Both the position numbers and the translations under genes were made by a program. Shown here one piece after another: positions 55,432 through 64,000 of a DNA stretch of 64,000 bases; position 1 is the stretch's first letter; each line of letters starts with the position of its first letter. Origin of the DNA: Oligoflexales bacterium. GTDB lineage: Bacteria > Bdellovibrionota_B > Oligoflexia > Oligoflexales > RGVZ01. Where the stretch lies: NCBI GenBank assembly GCA_947494335.1, contig CANLUT010000001.1:248001-312000 (forward strand). Direction: 5' to 3'. The notes beneath the pieces were generated by a model that saw nothing but the letters and a program-made list of their open reading frames with translations, made no database searches and had not been told where the DNA came from.

Positions 55432-56640
55432 ATGACCGAAACGCTCCATCACAAAATAGTCATTGTTGGGGGCGGTACGGGTGGCATTTGTGTGGCTGCA
55501 AGGCTAGCGAGGTCCGGACTGGGCAAAGACATCGCGATTATTGAACCTAGTGATAGCCATTACTACCAGCCGCTCTGGACGCTTGTTGCGGCTGGGGTTT
55601 TTGACATGAAGGCAAGCACCCGTCGAACCAAGGACTTCATTCCAAGGGGTGTTCACTGGTATCAGGATGCTGCGATTGCAATTTCTGCAGCCAACAAATC
55701 AGTAAGAACTCGGAATGGATCAACGATTACGTTTGACTGGCTGGTCTTGGCTCCCGGAGTCGAACTAGATTGGGATTCTATCAAGGGCGCTCGTGAGGCT
55801 CTGGCGACACCCAATGTCAGTTGTATTTATGACCGCGGTTATGTCGCAAAAACAGAGGGTATTCTGAAGCGTGTCAGTTCTGGAAAGCTTCTTTTCACGT
55901 TTCCACCGCCACCCGTCAAGTGTGCAGGAGCCCCTCAGAAGATTATGTATCTTGCTGATGAAATGCTGCGAAGGCGCGGAGTGCGAGAGCAATTTACTAT
56001 TGAGTACCGTTCAGCTTTAGCCGGGATCTTTGGCATCCCGGTGTTTGCCGATTTGTTGAATCGAATTGTCTCCCGTAAAAACATTAAGACATTTTTCAAT
56101 CAAAAATTGATTGAAGTTCGTGCTCGTGAAAGACAGGCCGTCTTTGTGGATGTTGCTGATAGTCAAAAGATGGAAATAATTAGTTACGAATACTTACATA
56201 TTGTCCCGTCCATGCGCCCCCCTGAGGTGATTCGTTCCAGTGATGTCAGTGTGGCTGAGGGAGCCGGCCGAGGTTGGATCGATGTAGATCCTTACTCTTT
56301 GCGGCATCAACGGTGGCCAAATGTTTTTGCATTGGGAGACGCCTGTAATGCCCCTAACGCCAAAACGGGTGCTGCAATCAGGAAGCAAGCACCGGTGTTA
56401 GTGGACCATCTGCTAAGAGCGATGTCAGGACAAGTCAGTGATAGGAAATATGATGGCTATGCATCATGTCCATTGGTCACAGGCTTTGGAAAAGTGGTTC
56501 TTGCGGAGTTTGGTTACGACGGTAAATTAATGCCGTCTTTTCCTTTGAATCCTGCCCGGGAAAGTCGGTTAATGTGGTGGCTTAAGACTCTGGTGTTGCC
56601 GCGTTTATATTGGTATTTAATGTTACGCGGACGTGCGTAA
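55432..56640 (+). CDS. Sulfide:quinone oxidoreductase-like FAD-dependent oxidoreductase
   Basis: IVIVGGGTGGICVAARLARSG; SHYYQPLWTLVAAGVFD; PPPPVKCAGAPQKIMYLADE; FALGDACNAPNAKTGAAIRKQAP. Confidence 0.85.
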   Translation: MTETLHHKIVIVGGGTGGICVAARLARSGLGKDIAIIEPSDSHYYQPLWTLVAAGVFDMKASTRRTKDFIPRGVHWYQDAAIAISAANKSVRTRNGSTITFDWLVLAPGVELDWDSIKGAREALATPNVSCIYDRGYVAKTEGILKRVSSGKLLFTFPPPPVKCAGAPQKIMYLADEMLRRRGVREQFTIEYRSALAGIFGIPVFADLLNRIVSRKNIKTFFNQKLIEVRARERQAVFVDVADSQKMEIISYEYLHIVPSMRPPEVIRSSDVSVAEGAGRGWIDVDPYSLRHQRWPNVFALGDACNAPNAKTGAAIRKQAPVLVDHLLRAMSGQVSDRKYDGYASCPLVTGFGKVVLAEFGYDGKLMPSFPLNPARESRLMWWLKTLVLPRLYWYLMLRGRA

Positions 56641-56657
56641 CGGAAAGGAATCGGTCT

Positions 56658-57212
56658 ATGAAAATCTTGAGGTTGAAATCTGTTTTGTTGGTTGTTTCAT
56701 TCTTATTGGGAGCCACAACCAGTGTGTTCGCTGCCGACTTGCTGGGAAATCCTGCGCCATTATTTGGCGCCAAGAACCAAGATGGTAAGGAGTTTAAACT
56801 CGAGTCCCGCAAGGGGCAGGGCTATACAGTTTTGTTCTTTTATCCGAAAGCTGGAACACCTGGTTGCACGAAGCAAGCTTGTGCGTTTCGGGACGCAATT
56901 AAGGTGATTCGTAAACAGGGCGCTGAGGTATATGGAATCAGCTCGGATGATGTTGGGCAGCAGAAGAAATTTCACGACGAACATAAAATGACGTTTGATC
57001 TAATTAGCGATGCTGACGGCAAAATCATTGAACTTTATAAGGTAAAGATGCCTGTCATTAATATGGCAAAGCGTCAAACATTTATTCTTGATGAGAATCT
57101 TACGATTAGAAAGCATTTCGAGGATGTCGACCCTTCTTTGGATGCGAAGAATGTCGCCGCAGCCATTGCCGACCTCAAAGAAGGCGGTAAAAATACTCCG
57201 TTAAAAAAATAA
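56658..57212 (+). CDS. Peroxiredoxin (BCP/AhpC-TSA type), secreted
   Basis: Signal peptide; FFYPKAGTPGCTKQACAFRD. Confidence 0.9.
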   Translation: MKILRLKSVLLVVSFLLGATTSVFAADLLGNPAPLFGAKNQDGKEFKLESRKGQGYTVLFFYPKAGTPGCTKQACAFRDAIKVIRKQGAEVYGISSDDVGQQKKFHDEHKMTFDLISDADGKIIELYKVKMPVINMAKRQTFILDENLTIRKHFEDVDPSLDAKNVAAAIADLKEGGKNTPLKK

Positions 57213-57274
57213 GATTTTTGAAATGGCTCTGCGTTTCAGGTAAAATCAAAAGATCTAAATCCCTTTGAGGTGCC

Positions 57275-57877
57275 ATGGAACGGATAGCCATTTATTACCG
57301 CGTCTCAACGGATAAACAAGATCTCGACAGCCAGAAGGTCGCTATTGACCGGTGGCTTGCTGACCTCCCGAAGAAGCCTAAAAGCGTTCACGTGATTCAG
57401 GATGAAGGTGTTTCTGGTAAACACGAGAATAGGCCCGGTTACCGTGAGCTTTTGGGGCTGGCAGTTCAGCGTAAAATTGACACGATCGTTGTTTACCGAC
57501 TCGATCGTCTAAGTCGTAATGCAACAGTAGCTATTAAAACTCTGCTGGAGCTGGATGAGTATGGTGTCGGATTTATTTCAGTCACCCAGCCGGTGTTGAA
57601 CCTTGGCCACGCAAATCCATTTCGTAGAACGATGTTAGCTGCATTCGCTGAGATTGCCGAAATCGAACGTGAAACGATTGTAGCGCGGGTGCGAAGTGGA
57701 TTAGAAGCGGCCAAACGACGCGGGGTTGTTCTGGGAGCGCCTGTTAAGGTCACGGACGATGTTGTATCAAAAGCTCGTGAGCTGCGAGCTGAGGGGCGCA
57801 GTTATAAGGAAATTGCTGAGGCACTGGATGTTTCGGTGGGGTCAATTCATAAAGCCCTGAAGTCTGAAGTGGTGTAG
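57275..57877 (+). CDS. Serine site-specific recombinase (resolvase/invertase type)
   Basis: IAIYYRVSTDKQDLDSQ; VYRLDRLSRN; AAFAEIERE-type region; C-terminal HTH SYKEIAEALDVSVGSIHKAL. Confidence 0.95.
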   Translation: MERIAIYYRVSTDKQDLDSQKVAIDRWLADLPKKPKSVHVIQDEGVSGKHENRPGYRELLGLAVQRKIDTIVVYRLDRLSRNATVAIKTLLELDEYGVGFISVTQPVLNLGHANPFRRTMLAAFAEIAEIERETIVARVRSGLEAAKRRGVVLGAPVKVTDDVVSKARELRAEGRSYKEIAEALDVSVGSIHKALKSEVV

Positions 57878-57911
57878 GATACATAAGCCGGTGAGTTGAA
57901 ATTTTAGAAAT

Positions 57912-57943
57912 AAAAAACCCAAGCTTGCGCTTGGGTTTTTATT
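57912..57943. terminator. Rho-independent terminator
   Basis: AAACCCAAGCttgcGCTTGGGTTTTTATTTT. Confidence 0.85.
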
Positions 57944-57965
57944 TTGAAAGACGGACAGCGATTTT

Positions 57966-58415
57966 TTACTTTTCTGTCTGGCGGCAAGTTAGTATGTCGG
58001 TGTAGCCATCGAGTTTTAACGTCATCTTATTTGATGTGCTAGCGACTGGTTCTACGGATCCAACAATCTTCTGCGTTTCAGGCTCGTAGAGCTCAAGCGT
58101 TTGGTTCTGAGAAAGCTTCAGCACAAACGTCTTTAGGGATTCTTGATAAACGTCGTTAAATATTTCTTGTCCAGTGCCAAGGTTAATCGCGTGTGTCGAG
58201 TATTCAGCGATATCTGCCTTTTTCATATCCGCTGCTAAAACAACGCGCGTCGCATGAACTCTTGCATGGGGATCAGCGGGAACATCGACCTCAGTATCGC
58301 AGGTTTTGACATCCTTCACGGGGATGTGCTTGAGGTTTGATGATGGGCTAGAAGAGCCACAAGCAGTCAGGGTAATCATGATGGGAAGAGCGAGCAATAA
58401 AGACGTTGTTTTCAT
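57966..58415 (-). CDS. Hypothetical lipoprotein
   Basis: Lipobox ITLTAC. Confidence 0.7.
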   Translation of the reverse strand: MKTTSLLLALPIMITLTACGSSSPSSNLKHIPVKDVKTCDTEVDVPADPHARVHATRVVLAADMKKADIAEYSTHAINLGTGQEIFNDVYQESLKTFVLKLSQNQTLELYEPETQKIVGSVEPVASTSNKMTLKLDGYTDILTCRQTEK

Positions 58416-58626
58416 GGGCCGGTTCCTTTCAAAAATTTATTAAATAGCCTTGAAAAGGCTGGCCGGCTTTTAAATGTTTTTAATTATAAAGTCAATAATT
58501 TCATTAGAAGAGACTGAGGCTCTGCTCATTCCTGCAATAAGACCCTGAAACAATTAATCACTTTGAGCAATCACCATCAAAAATCCTTGAGCTCGGAATA
58601 GGTGTGAGCTCTGGTATGTGAACTTA

Positions 58627-60807
58627 TTAAAGCCAAATATCAAGGGTTGCTATGAAGTTGCGTCCTGGTTCATTCACGCCTGAACCGAGGACTCGGTAGT
58701 CCTCATTGAGGATATTGTCCAACGCCAGAGTGATTCTAGTCTCCTTCGCGATCTTTGTTCCTGCTCGGAGGCTGTAAGTCTTATAGCCCGGGCTTCCGCC
58801 TGGGGGAATCCGCTGATCGTCCAGGCGATCGGAAGCTGAGAGTCTATCCTGGCGTCTAACGAGCGTATACAGACCCTCTACCCAATTTGAGCGTTCAGAC
58901 CACTCATAGCGTGTATTCAGGTTTAGAGTTGCAGGCATGGCGCGGCTCATTGGCTCTTTCTTCTTCTCTGCCAATGAGGTTGGGTAGGCTTCTAGTTCGC
59001 CCCACTGAAAGGTGTAGTTTCCACCGGCTACAATATTAGTTGAGAGGCGGTAGAAGCTATCGAGCTCAACTCCTTGGACATAACCTTTGCCAGCATTCTT
59101 CTTGGTGACGGTTCTGGATCCGTCAGCGTTGGTTTCCCCCGTTGGGGTGCGAATGATCATGTTTTCGATATTGGTTCTGAATAGCCAGATTTCAGACATC
59201 CAGCTGTTTGCGTTCCCGACTTTAGTCCCAACTTCATAGGAAAGATATCGTTCTGGCTTTAAGTTCGGTGCAGGAAGTTCCAGCTCACTGGATCTTGCGA
59301 AATCAAATCTTGTGAGATCAGATAGGTTTGGGGCGCGAAACCCTTGCGAGACCCCTGCAAAAAGTTTACCACCAATAGTGGGAGCGATATCGTAAGCACC
59401 TTTGATCGTGCCCACTGTTGCAGAGTAATCACGACTTAAAGTTGTTGCTGCCTTGGTTGCTGGATCTTCGTAACGATCGACTTTTGCTTTGTTTGAGTTT
59501 TGGCGAATGCCTGTGGTAAGTGCTAAGGAGTTTGTCACAGAATATTGATTTTGCAGATAAATGCCTAGACTTTCGTACGTTGAATTATCTCCGATTGGTC
59601 CTTGTATGGGCTTTGATTTAAATGAGCCGTCCTTGTTGTAGTTCAGTTTTTCTGAGTCAACCAGGTCTCGGTATGACTCGACGCCAAATGTCCAAAGTCC
59701 GGTCTCCCCGAAAGATTGCATTTGAACGGAGGCTCCTGGCGTGTGAACAACGAAGCCTTGTTCAGTTTTGGTGGAATTAGATGTGATGCGCGTTTCGGTC
59801 TCCGCTTGGCGCTGATAGGATAAAATCGTTTCCACATTAGTTAAAAAACCAGACTCAAAAGTGTGCTTGTGCTTCACATAGGCCAGCTCGGTTTCCTGGT
59901 CGAGGGAACGCTTGAGGTCTGAGCCCACTTTTGTACCGCGGAAACTCTTACCGAAGATGGTCGAGTGAGTTCTCCAGACGTCATCCTGGTTGCCTTTTCT
60001 CCAGACAAGTGCCACGTTATCTTTGGCGCCGATATTTCCCTGAGCTTTGAGGTCAAAGGCAAGTTCTTCATAACCAGTTTTTGGTTGTAAGCCAGTTTGC
60101 GCGCCAGCTCGGACATCACCAAATACCTTTTTTGTACCGCCAAGCGAGATGCCAAAGTCTTTGCCCGATCGACCGGTGACTTGAACGCGCTGGATGCGAC
60201 TTGAGTCTGCGCTTCCGTAACGATACAGCAGTCGGCCACTTACGGGATTTGCTTCGGCTTTCGCGAGTAGGTCCGGAGTGAGGGCGTTGATGGTGCCACC
60301 GATCGCGTCAGATCCGTACAAAACCGAGGATGGACCTTTGAGGACGTCCAGGCGATCAATGCTGAAGAGGTCAACTGTGTTCCAATACTGGTTTGGACCA
60401 TCGCGCATGACCGAGTTGTTGAATCGAACGCCGTCAATCAGCAGCAGATTGCGAAAGCCAGTGAAGCCGCGAATAAAAGGTGAGCCTTGGCCTTGCGAAG
60501 TCTTTTGCAGCAAGATTCCTGACTCTTGGCGGAGGGCGTCGGGGACAGTTGCAGATTGTCTTTTTGAGATCATCTCAGTCTGTGGGATAGTTTTAATACT
60601 CTGAGGGATCTTCTTTGCATCAAGAGGGCTTCTTGTCGCAGTAACCGAGAGTTCCAACACTTCATCTGGCTTGGCTTCAGATGGGGATAAACCAAATCCA
60701 CCGGTGACATCTGTCGGTATTTCAATTGTCGATTCTTGGGCCCAAGAGTTTGTAGCAGTTAAAATCGCACACAAGAAAAGATGAGAAGACCTCATGTCAC
60801 ACCCCAC
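58627..60807 (-). CDS. TonB-dependent outer membrane receptor
   Basis: Plug: TVPDALRQESGILLQKTSQGQGSPFIRGFTGFRNLLLIDGVRFNN...GPSSVLYGSDAIGGTIN; barrel and C-terminal LDIWL. Confidence 0.93.
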   Translation of the reverse strand: MGCDMRSSHLFLCAILTATNSWAQESTIEIPTDVTGGFGLSPSEAKPDEVLELSVTATRSPLDAKKIPQSIKTIPQTEMISKRQSATVPDALRQESGILLQKTSQGQGSPFIRGFTGFRNLLLIDGVRFNNSVMRDGPNQYWNTVDLFSIDRLDVLKGPSSVLYGSDAIGGTINALTPDLLAKAEANPVSGRLLYRYGSADSSRIQRVQVTGRSGKDFGISLGGTKKVFGDVRAGAQTGLQPKTGYEELAFDLKAQGNIGAKDNVALVWRKGNQDDVWRTHSTIFGKSFRGTKVGSDLKRSLDQETELAYVKHKHTFESGFLTNVETILSYQRQAETETRITSNSTKTEQGFVVHTPGASVQMQSFGETGLWTFGVESYRDLVDSEKLNYNKDGSFKSKPIQGPIGDNSTYESLGIYLQNQYSVTNSLALTTGIRQNSNKAKVDRYEDPATKAATTLSRDYSATVGTIKGAYDIAPTIGGKLFAGVSQGFRAPNLSDLTRFDFARSSELELPAPNLKPERYLSYEVGTKVGNANSWMSEIWLFRTNIENMIIRTPTGETNADGSRTVTKKNAGKGYVQGVELDSFYRLSTNIVAGGNYTFQWGELEAYPTSLAEKKKEPMSRAMPATLNLNTRYEWSERSNWVEGLYTLVRRQDRLSASDRLDDQRIPPGGSPGYKTYSLRAGTKIAKETRITLALDNILNEDYRVLGSGVNEPGRNFIATLDIWL

Positions 60808-60860
60808 GTCATCAAATGTTTAAATACTGACATGAATTATACAGGAGATGGTCTTGGTGT

Positions 60861-61649
60861 CTAACCTTTGATGATTTTTAAATGTAGGCGTTTCATGGTG
60901 GGGAAGTCGTCGAAATCAAGGGCTATTCCTGCGAGGAACTCACTTTCAGTCATTTTTTTTAAACGGATATCTTTAGCCATGCTGTTTTCATTGCCGCCCG
61001 TGGCTTGGACAAGGCTCCAGAGTTTTTCACGCATTTCATCATACGCGATGGGGCTTGAGACTCCTGGGAACAATTTTTGAGATAGGTCTAGAGCCTCCGT
61101 CAGAAGCATCTCGGCTTCATCCCTGTGGGCTTGCACATGACTATTGCTCGGCAGACGGTATACACCTCCTAAGGTATTAATGACCACGTTTAGAATCCAC
61201 TTCTGCCGAATCATTGGCCTGATATCATCATGCCAAGATGAGTTGGGAAATGCGCGAAGGAGGTCTAGTTCGGTTTTAGCAGGTTTATCTTTAAAGTTTC
61301 CCCACGGTCCCCACGCTGTGATTGTATCCTTGGAAAAAATCTTTAAAGCTCCACTCTCATCAATTGTGCTGCCAATGGTTGTCATACCGATCCTGACGGG
61401 TCGACCATTCAGATTCCGAGCCTGTCTTTCTACGATTGGCCATACGTAACCATTGCACATGACAACAAATGGTACTTCGACTGGCCAATGATTTGCTTGC
61501 TCTTCTAATGCAGCTTCGAGAGCAAACGCTTTGACGCAAAACAATACGGCACCCGGAGGTCTCTGATTGAGCGGTGCCACAAACGTTTCGAGTGCTCGTC
61601 CCAACGCGCCAAGACCAACAATGCCGAAAGGTGACGTTTGGTGAGTCAT
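60861..61649 (-). CDS. Ketopantoate reductase (PanE/ApbA) family protein
   Basis: GIVGLGALGRALE...VLFCVKAFALEAAL...QKWILNVVINTLGGVYRLP. Confidence 0.8.
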   Translation of the reverse strand: MTHQTSPFGIVGLGALGRALETFVAPLNQRPPGAVLFCVKAFALEAALEEQANHWPVEVPFVVMCNGYVWPIVERQARNLNGRPVRIGMTTIGSTIDESGALKIFSKDTITAWGPWGNFKDKPAKTELDLLRAFPNSSWHDDIRPMIRQKWILNVVINTLGGVYRLPSNSHVQAHRDEAEMLLTEALDLSQKLFPGVSSPIAYDEMREKLWSLVQATGGNENSMAKDIRLKKMTESEFLAGIALDFDDFPTMKRLHLKIIKG

Positions 61650-61658
61650 GCCCTGTGC

Positions 61659-62702
61659 CTATTGGTTCGTTTTTGTGGCCACGAGATTTAAGAGGGCTTT
61701 GTGGGGGTCTGCAAATTTTGCAAGGCCGTCGCGCATAAGATCCTCTTCAAGTCGGATCCAGTCGATTTTTGTTAATAGTTCGTCGACCACCTGCCGTGGA
61801 GGCAGGGTGTCGATTGTACGCGAGAAGGTTTCATTGCTTTTGGCGACGGCGTCATTGGTCTGGGGCGGATTAGTTTGAATGTCGCTGCCTGCCAACGCAG
61901 CCACGTATTTCCAGGGTTTGTCAGATGGGCTTTTGGTGCCGGTGCTAGCAAAAATGATTTCCTGTTTGAGTGGTGTCTTCTTTCCCGACCAGAAACTCTG
62001 ATTTTCTGCCCACAACAGTTTAGCGTTTAGTATGCCGGCCAGTCCTTGCGCATCATTCGTTAGACCAGAATATTTTGCAGCGGTGTAAACATCAATCCTC
62101 GAAACAAAAATGCTGTAGACGCTTTTAAAGGTGTCCAGGCTTTTACGTCTTTGGGCGCCTTTCCAGACGGCGTCCCTTGCTTGCTCGTATTGGCGTTTAG
62201 AAAATATCAGAGTTACGTTTAACGGGATCTCAGCGGCAGCAAGTTCCTCTAATGACGCTAATCCAGCGGGAGTAGCAGGAACTTTGATCATGCGATTCGG
62301 GTGGTTTTTAGACCAAGCTTTTCCTAGCTCCACATAACGCGCCGCGCGTTGTTCAACGGGCATGGTGTTCGATGTGTCCTCAAGGAGAGGATCAAGCTCA
62401 AAGCTAACGTATCCATCGTCTCCTTTTGTCGTGTCGAAGATGGGTCGAAAAACTTTTTCAGCGTCGGTGACAAGATAGTCGGTCATTAGCCAAGCGGCTG
62501 CTTCAGCTGGCTGGCCATCTTTTGCGAAGCTCATCAGCTTTGAATCAAAGCGACCTGTTTTAATCAGGTCCGCGATGATGATGGGATTACTGGTGGCACC
62601 CGTAGCACCCAAGGCAAAGTTAGAGGACACTAGCGTCGGATCGACGCTATCCAGCCAAAGACGAGTGCCGGACTTGATAAGAGATCGAATGCTTGCGCTC
62701 AT
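61659..62702 (-). CDS. Transaldolase family protein
   Basis: LWLDSVDPTLVSSNFALGATGATSNPIII; MIKVPATPAGLASLEELAAAEIPLNVTLIFSKRQYEQA. Confidence 0.88.
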   Translation of the reverse strand: MSASIRSLIKSGTRLWLDSVDPTLVSSNFALGATGATSNPIIIADLIKTGRFDSKLMSFAKDGQPAEAAAWLMTDYLVTDAEKVFRPIFDTTKGDDGYVSFELDPLLEDTSNTMPVEQRAARYVELGKAWSKNHPNRMIKVPATPAGLASLEELAAAEIPLNVTLIFSKRQYEQARDAVWKGAQRRKSLDTFKSVYSIFVSRIDVYTAAKYSGLTNDAQGLAGILNAKLLWAENQSFWSGKKTPLKQEIIFASTGTKSPSDKPWKYVAALAGSDIQTNPPQTNDAVAKSNETFSRTIDTLPPRQVVDELLTKIDWIRLEEDLMRDGLAKFADPHKALLNLVATKTNQ

Positions 62703-62743
62703 GTCATTAAACCCACAAAAAGAATGGTCAAATTCAAATACGC

Positions 62744-63022
62744 TTAATGCTTATGCATAGCACATCCGCTGCCGCATTGGTGCGGTTTTTCTTCTTGTCC
62801 ACCAAGAGGCCGATCTGATGGTCCGACGGGTGCTGTTTGACCGGATTTTGAGACAAATGGGCTAGGGCTCTTCACTACGGCTGCCACAGGGACAATTTGC
62901 TTGGACAAGCTACAGGAAGACTTTGAACAGCCGGGTCCTTGCTTTGGTGGTGATTCAGCCATTTTGTGCTGAATATCGAAGGTCTGGTCACAAGTTGAAC
63001 AACGGTAGCTGTAGATTGGCAT
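62744..63022 (-). CDS. FmdB-type zinc ribbon protein
   Basis: MPIYSYRCSTCDQTFDIQHKM. Confidence 0.8.
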   Translation of the reverse strand: MPIYSYRCSTCDQTFDIQHKMAESPPKQGPGCSKSSCSLSKQIVPVAAVVKSPSPFVSKSGQTAPVGPSDRPLGGQEEKPHQCGSGCAMHKH

Positions 63023-63172
63023 CGTGATTAATCCTTGGTGAAAACATTCGGAAATAAATCTATCATGAAGACTGTTAATAAGCAGCGAACGCGTTGACTT
63101 TCTCAGTCGTTACAGCTATTTCAGCCGTGCCTGTGGGTAGCTTGGCGCAAACTTCTTGTTAGGTGAGATACC

Positions 63173-64000
63173 ATGCGAGTCCTGGTCATTGGTTCTGGTG
63201 GTCGCGAGCATGCTTTGGCTTGGAAGCTTAGGCAATCACCCCTTTGCCAAGAGCTCTATGTTTGGCCTGGCAATATCTGTAGCCAGCGTGTGGGTAAGCG
63301 CCTAGATCTTCCAGAAAACGCAAATTATAAGCATTTAGCTGCGTCGGCTCTCGACGCTAAGATCGACTTGGTCGTCGTGGGCCCCGAGGGACCTTTATCG
63401 TCCGGGATCGCGGATATTTTAACAGCCCGAGGACTAAAGGTTTTTGGACCGACACAAAAGGCGGCCCAATTGGAAAGCTCCAAAGTCTTCGCTAAGCGCA
63501 TCATGATGGAGGCGGGGATCCCGACCGCCGCGTTCGAGGTGGCTACATCTAAAGACGAGTGTTACGACCGCGCGATGCAAATTTTAAATCGTGATGGCGG
63601 TGTGGTGTTGAAGGCGAGTGGACTTGCCAGCGGCAAGGGTGTTTTCGTCTGTCACAATGAAGATGACGTTAACAAAGGGCTCGACCGTTTGTTTGAACCA
63701 ACGATGAGGGCGGCATCAGAGCAAATCGTTGTTGAGGAAATGTTATTTGGGCGCGAGGTCAGCTTTTTTTGTTTCTTGGGTAAGGGTGGCGTTTCGCGTA
63801 TCGGCTTTGCAGTTGATCATAAGCGTCTTCGTGCCGGAGACAAGGGACCTAATACTGGTGGCATGGGTTGCTATACCCCAGTGCCATGGTTACCTGGAGA
63901 CGCAGCTGATCAGGTTGATTCTCTGATTGTGGAACCATTACTAAAGACTCTTTCGAAAAATGGAATTGAATACACGGGATGCCTTTATGTCGGACTTATG
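63173..64000 (+). CDS. purD: Phosphoribosylamine-glycine ligase, truncated at window end
   Basis: MRVLVIGSGGREHALAWKLRQSP; VVVGPEGPLSSGIAD; VLKASGLASGKGVFV; DHKRLRAGDKGPNTGGMGCYTP; absent from the ORF track because it has no stop in the window. Confidence 0.96.
   Translation, partial: MRVLVIGSGGREHALAWKLRQSPLCQELYVWPGNICSQRVGKRLDLPENANYKHLAASALDAKIDLVVVGPEGPLSSGIADILTARGLKVFGPTQKAAQLESSKVFAKRIMMEAGIPTAAFEVATSKDECYDRAMQILNRDGGVVLKASGLASGKGVFVCHNEDDVNKGLDRLFEPTMRAASEQIVVEEMLFGREVSFFCFLGKGGVSRIGFAVDHKRLRAGDKGPNTGGMGCYTPVPWLPGDAADQVDSLIVEPLLKTLSKNGIEYTGCLYVGLM

Noticed and set aside
1-64000. rRNA, tRNA, tmRNA, RNase P or SRP RNA genes
   Set aside because: Scanned intergenic regions by eye for T-loop and conserved RNA motifs; none convincing apart from the 6S candidate

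Overview
64 kb bacterial window (Gram-negative; gene content suggests a Bdellovibrionota/Oligoflexia-like or deltaproteobacterial lineage, inference only). Layout: (1) 1-6.1 kb, right end of an integrative/conjugative element: VirB10/TrbI-like C-terminus, FtsK-type ATPase, replication-relaxation-like protein, an iteron-like repeat array, excisionase-like HTH and tyrosine integrase. (2) 6.2-13 kb, accessory island: tandem paralogous XRE regulators, WYL regulator, HNH endonuclease, three BrnT/BrnA toxin-antitoxin modules (one toxin frameshifted) and four copies of a palindromic repeat. (3) 13-18.5 kb, large S8 protease lipoprotein with Ig-like repeats. (4) 19.3-26.5 kb, stress-type cluster: cNMP-gated K+ channel, BON protein, sigma54 activator with a GAFTDA motif, phosphoribosyltransferase, baeRF-like protein and Hsp20. 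I read three -24/-12 promoters here with exact GG-N10-GC spacing; a REP-like 78-bp palindrome lies inside the cluster. (5) 26.6-51 kb, mostly housekeeping genes (mutS2, greA, hutI, cysS, pheST) mixed with secreted proteins. (6) 51-64 kb, NUC1-type nuclease, a probable 6S RNA absent from the ORF track, rsmI heading a tightly packed YtkA/FixH-like + OMP + Trx + SQR-like + Prx operon, an orphan serine recombinase, TonB receptor, transaldolase and a truncated purD. Best candidates for an undescribed system: the sigma54/baeRF/BON/Hsp20 regulon and the rsmI-YtkA-SQR-Prx operon. Nothing was searched against databases; family calls are from motif recognition.
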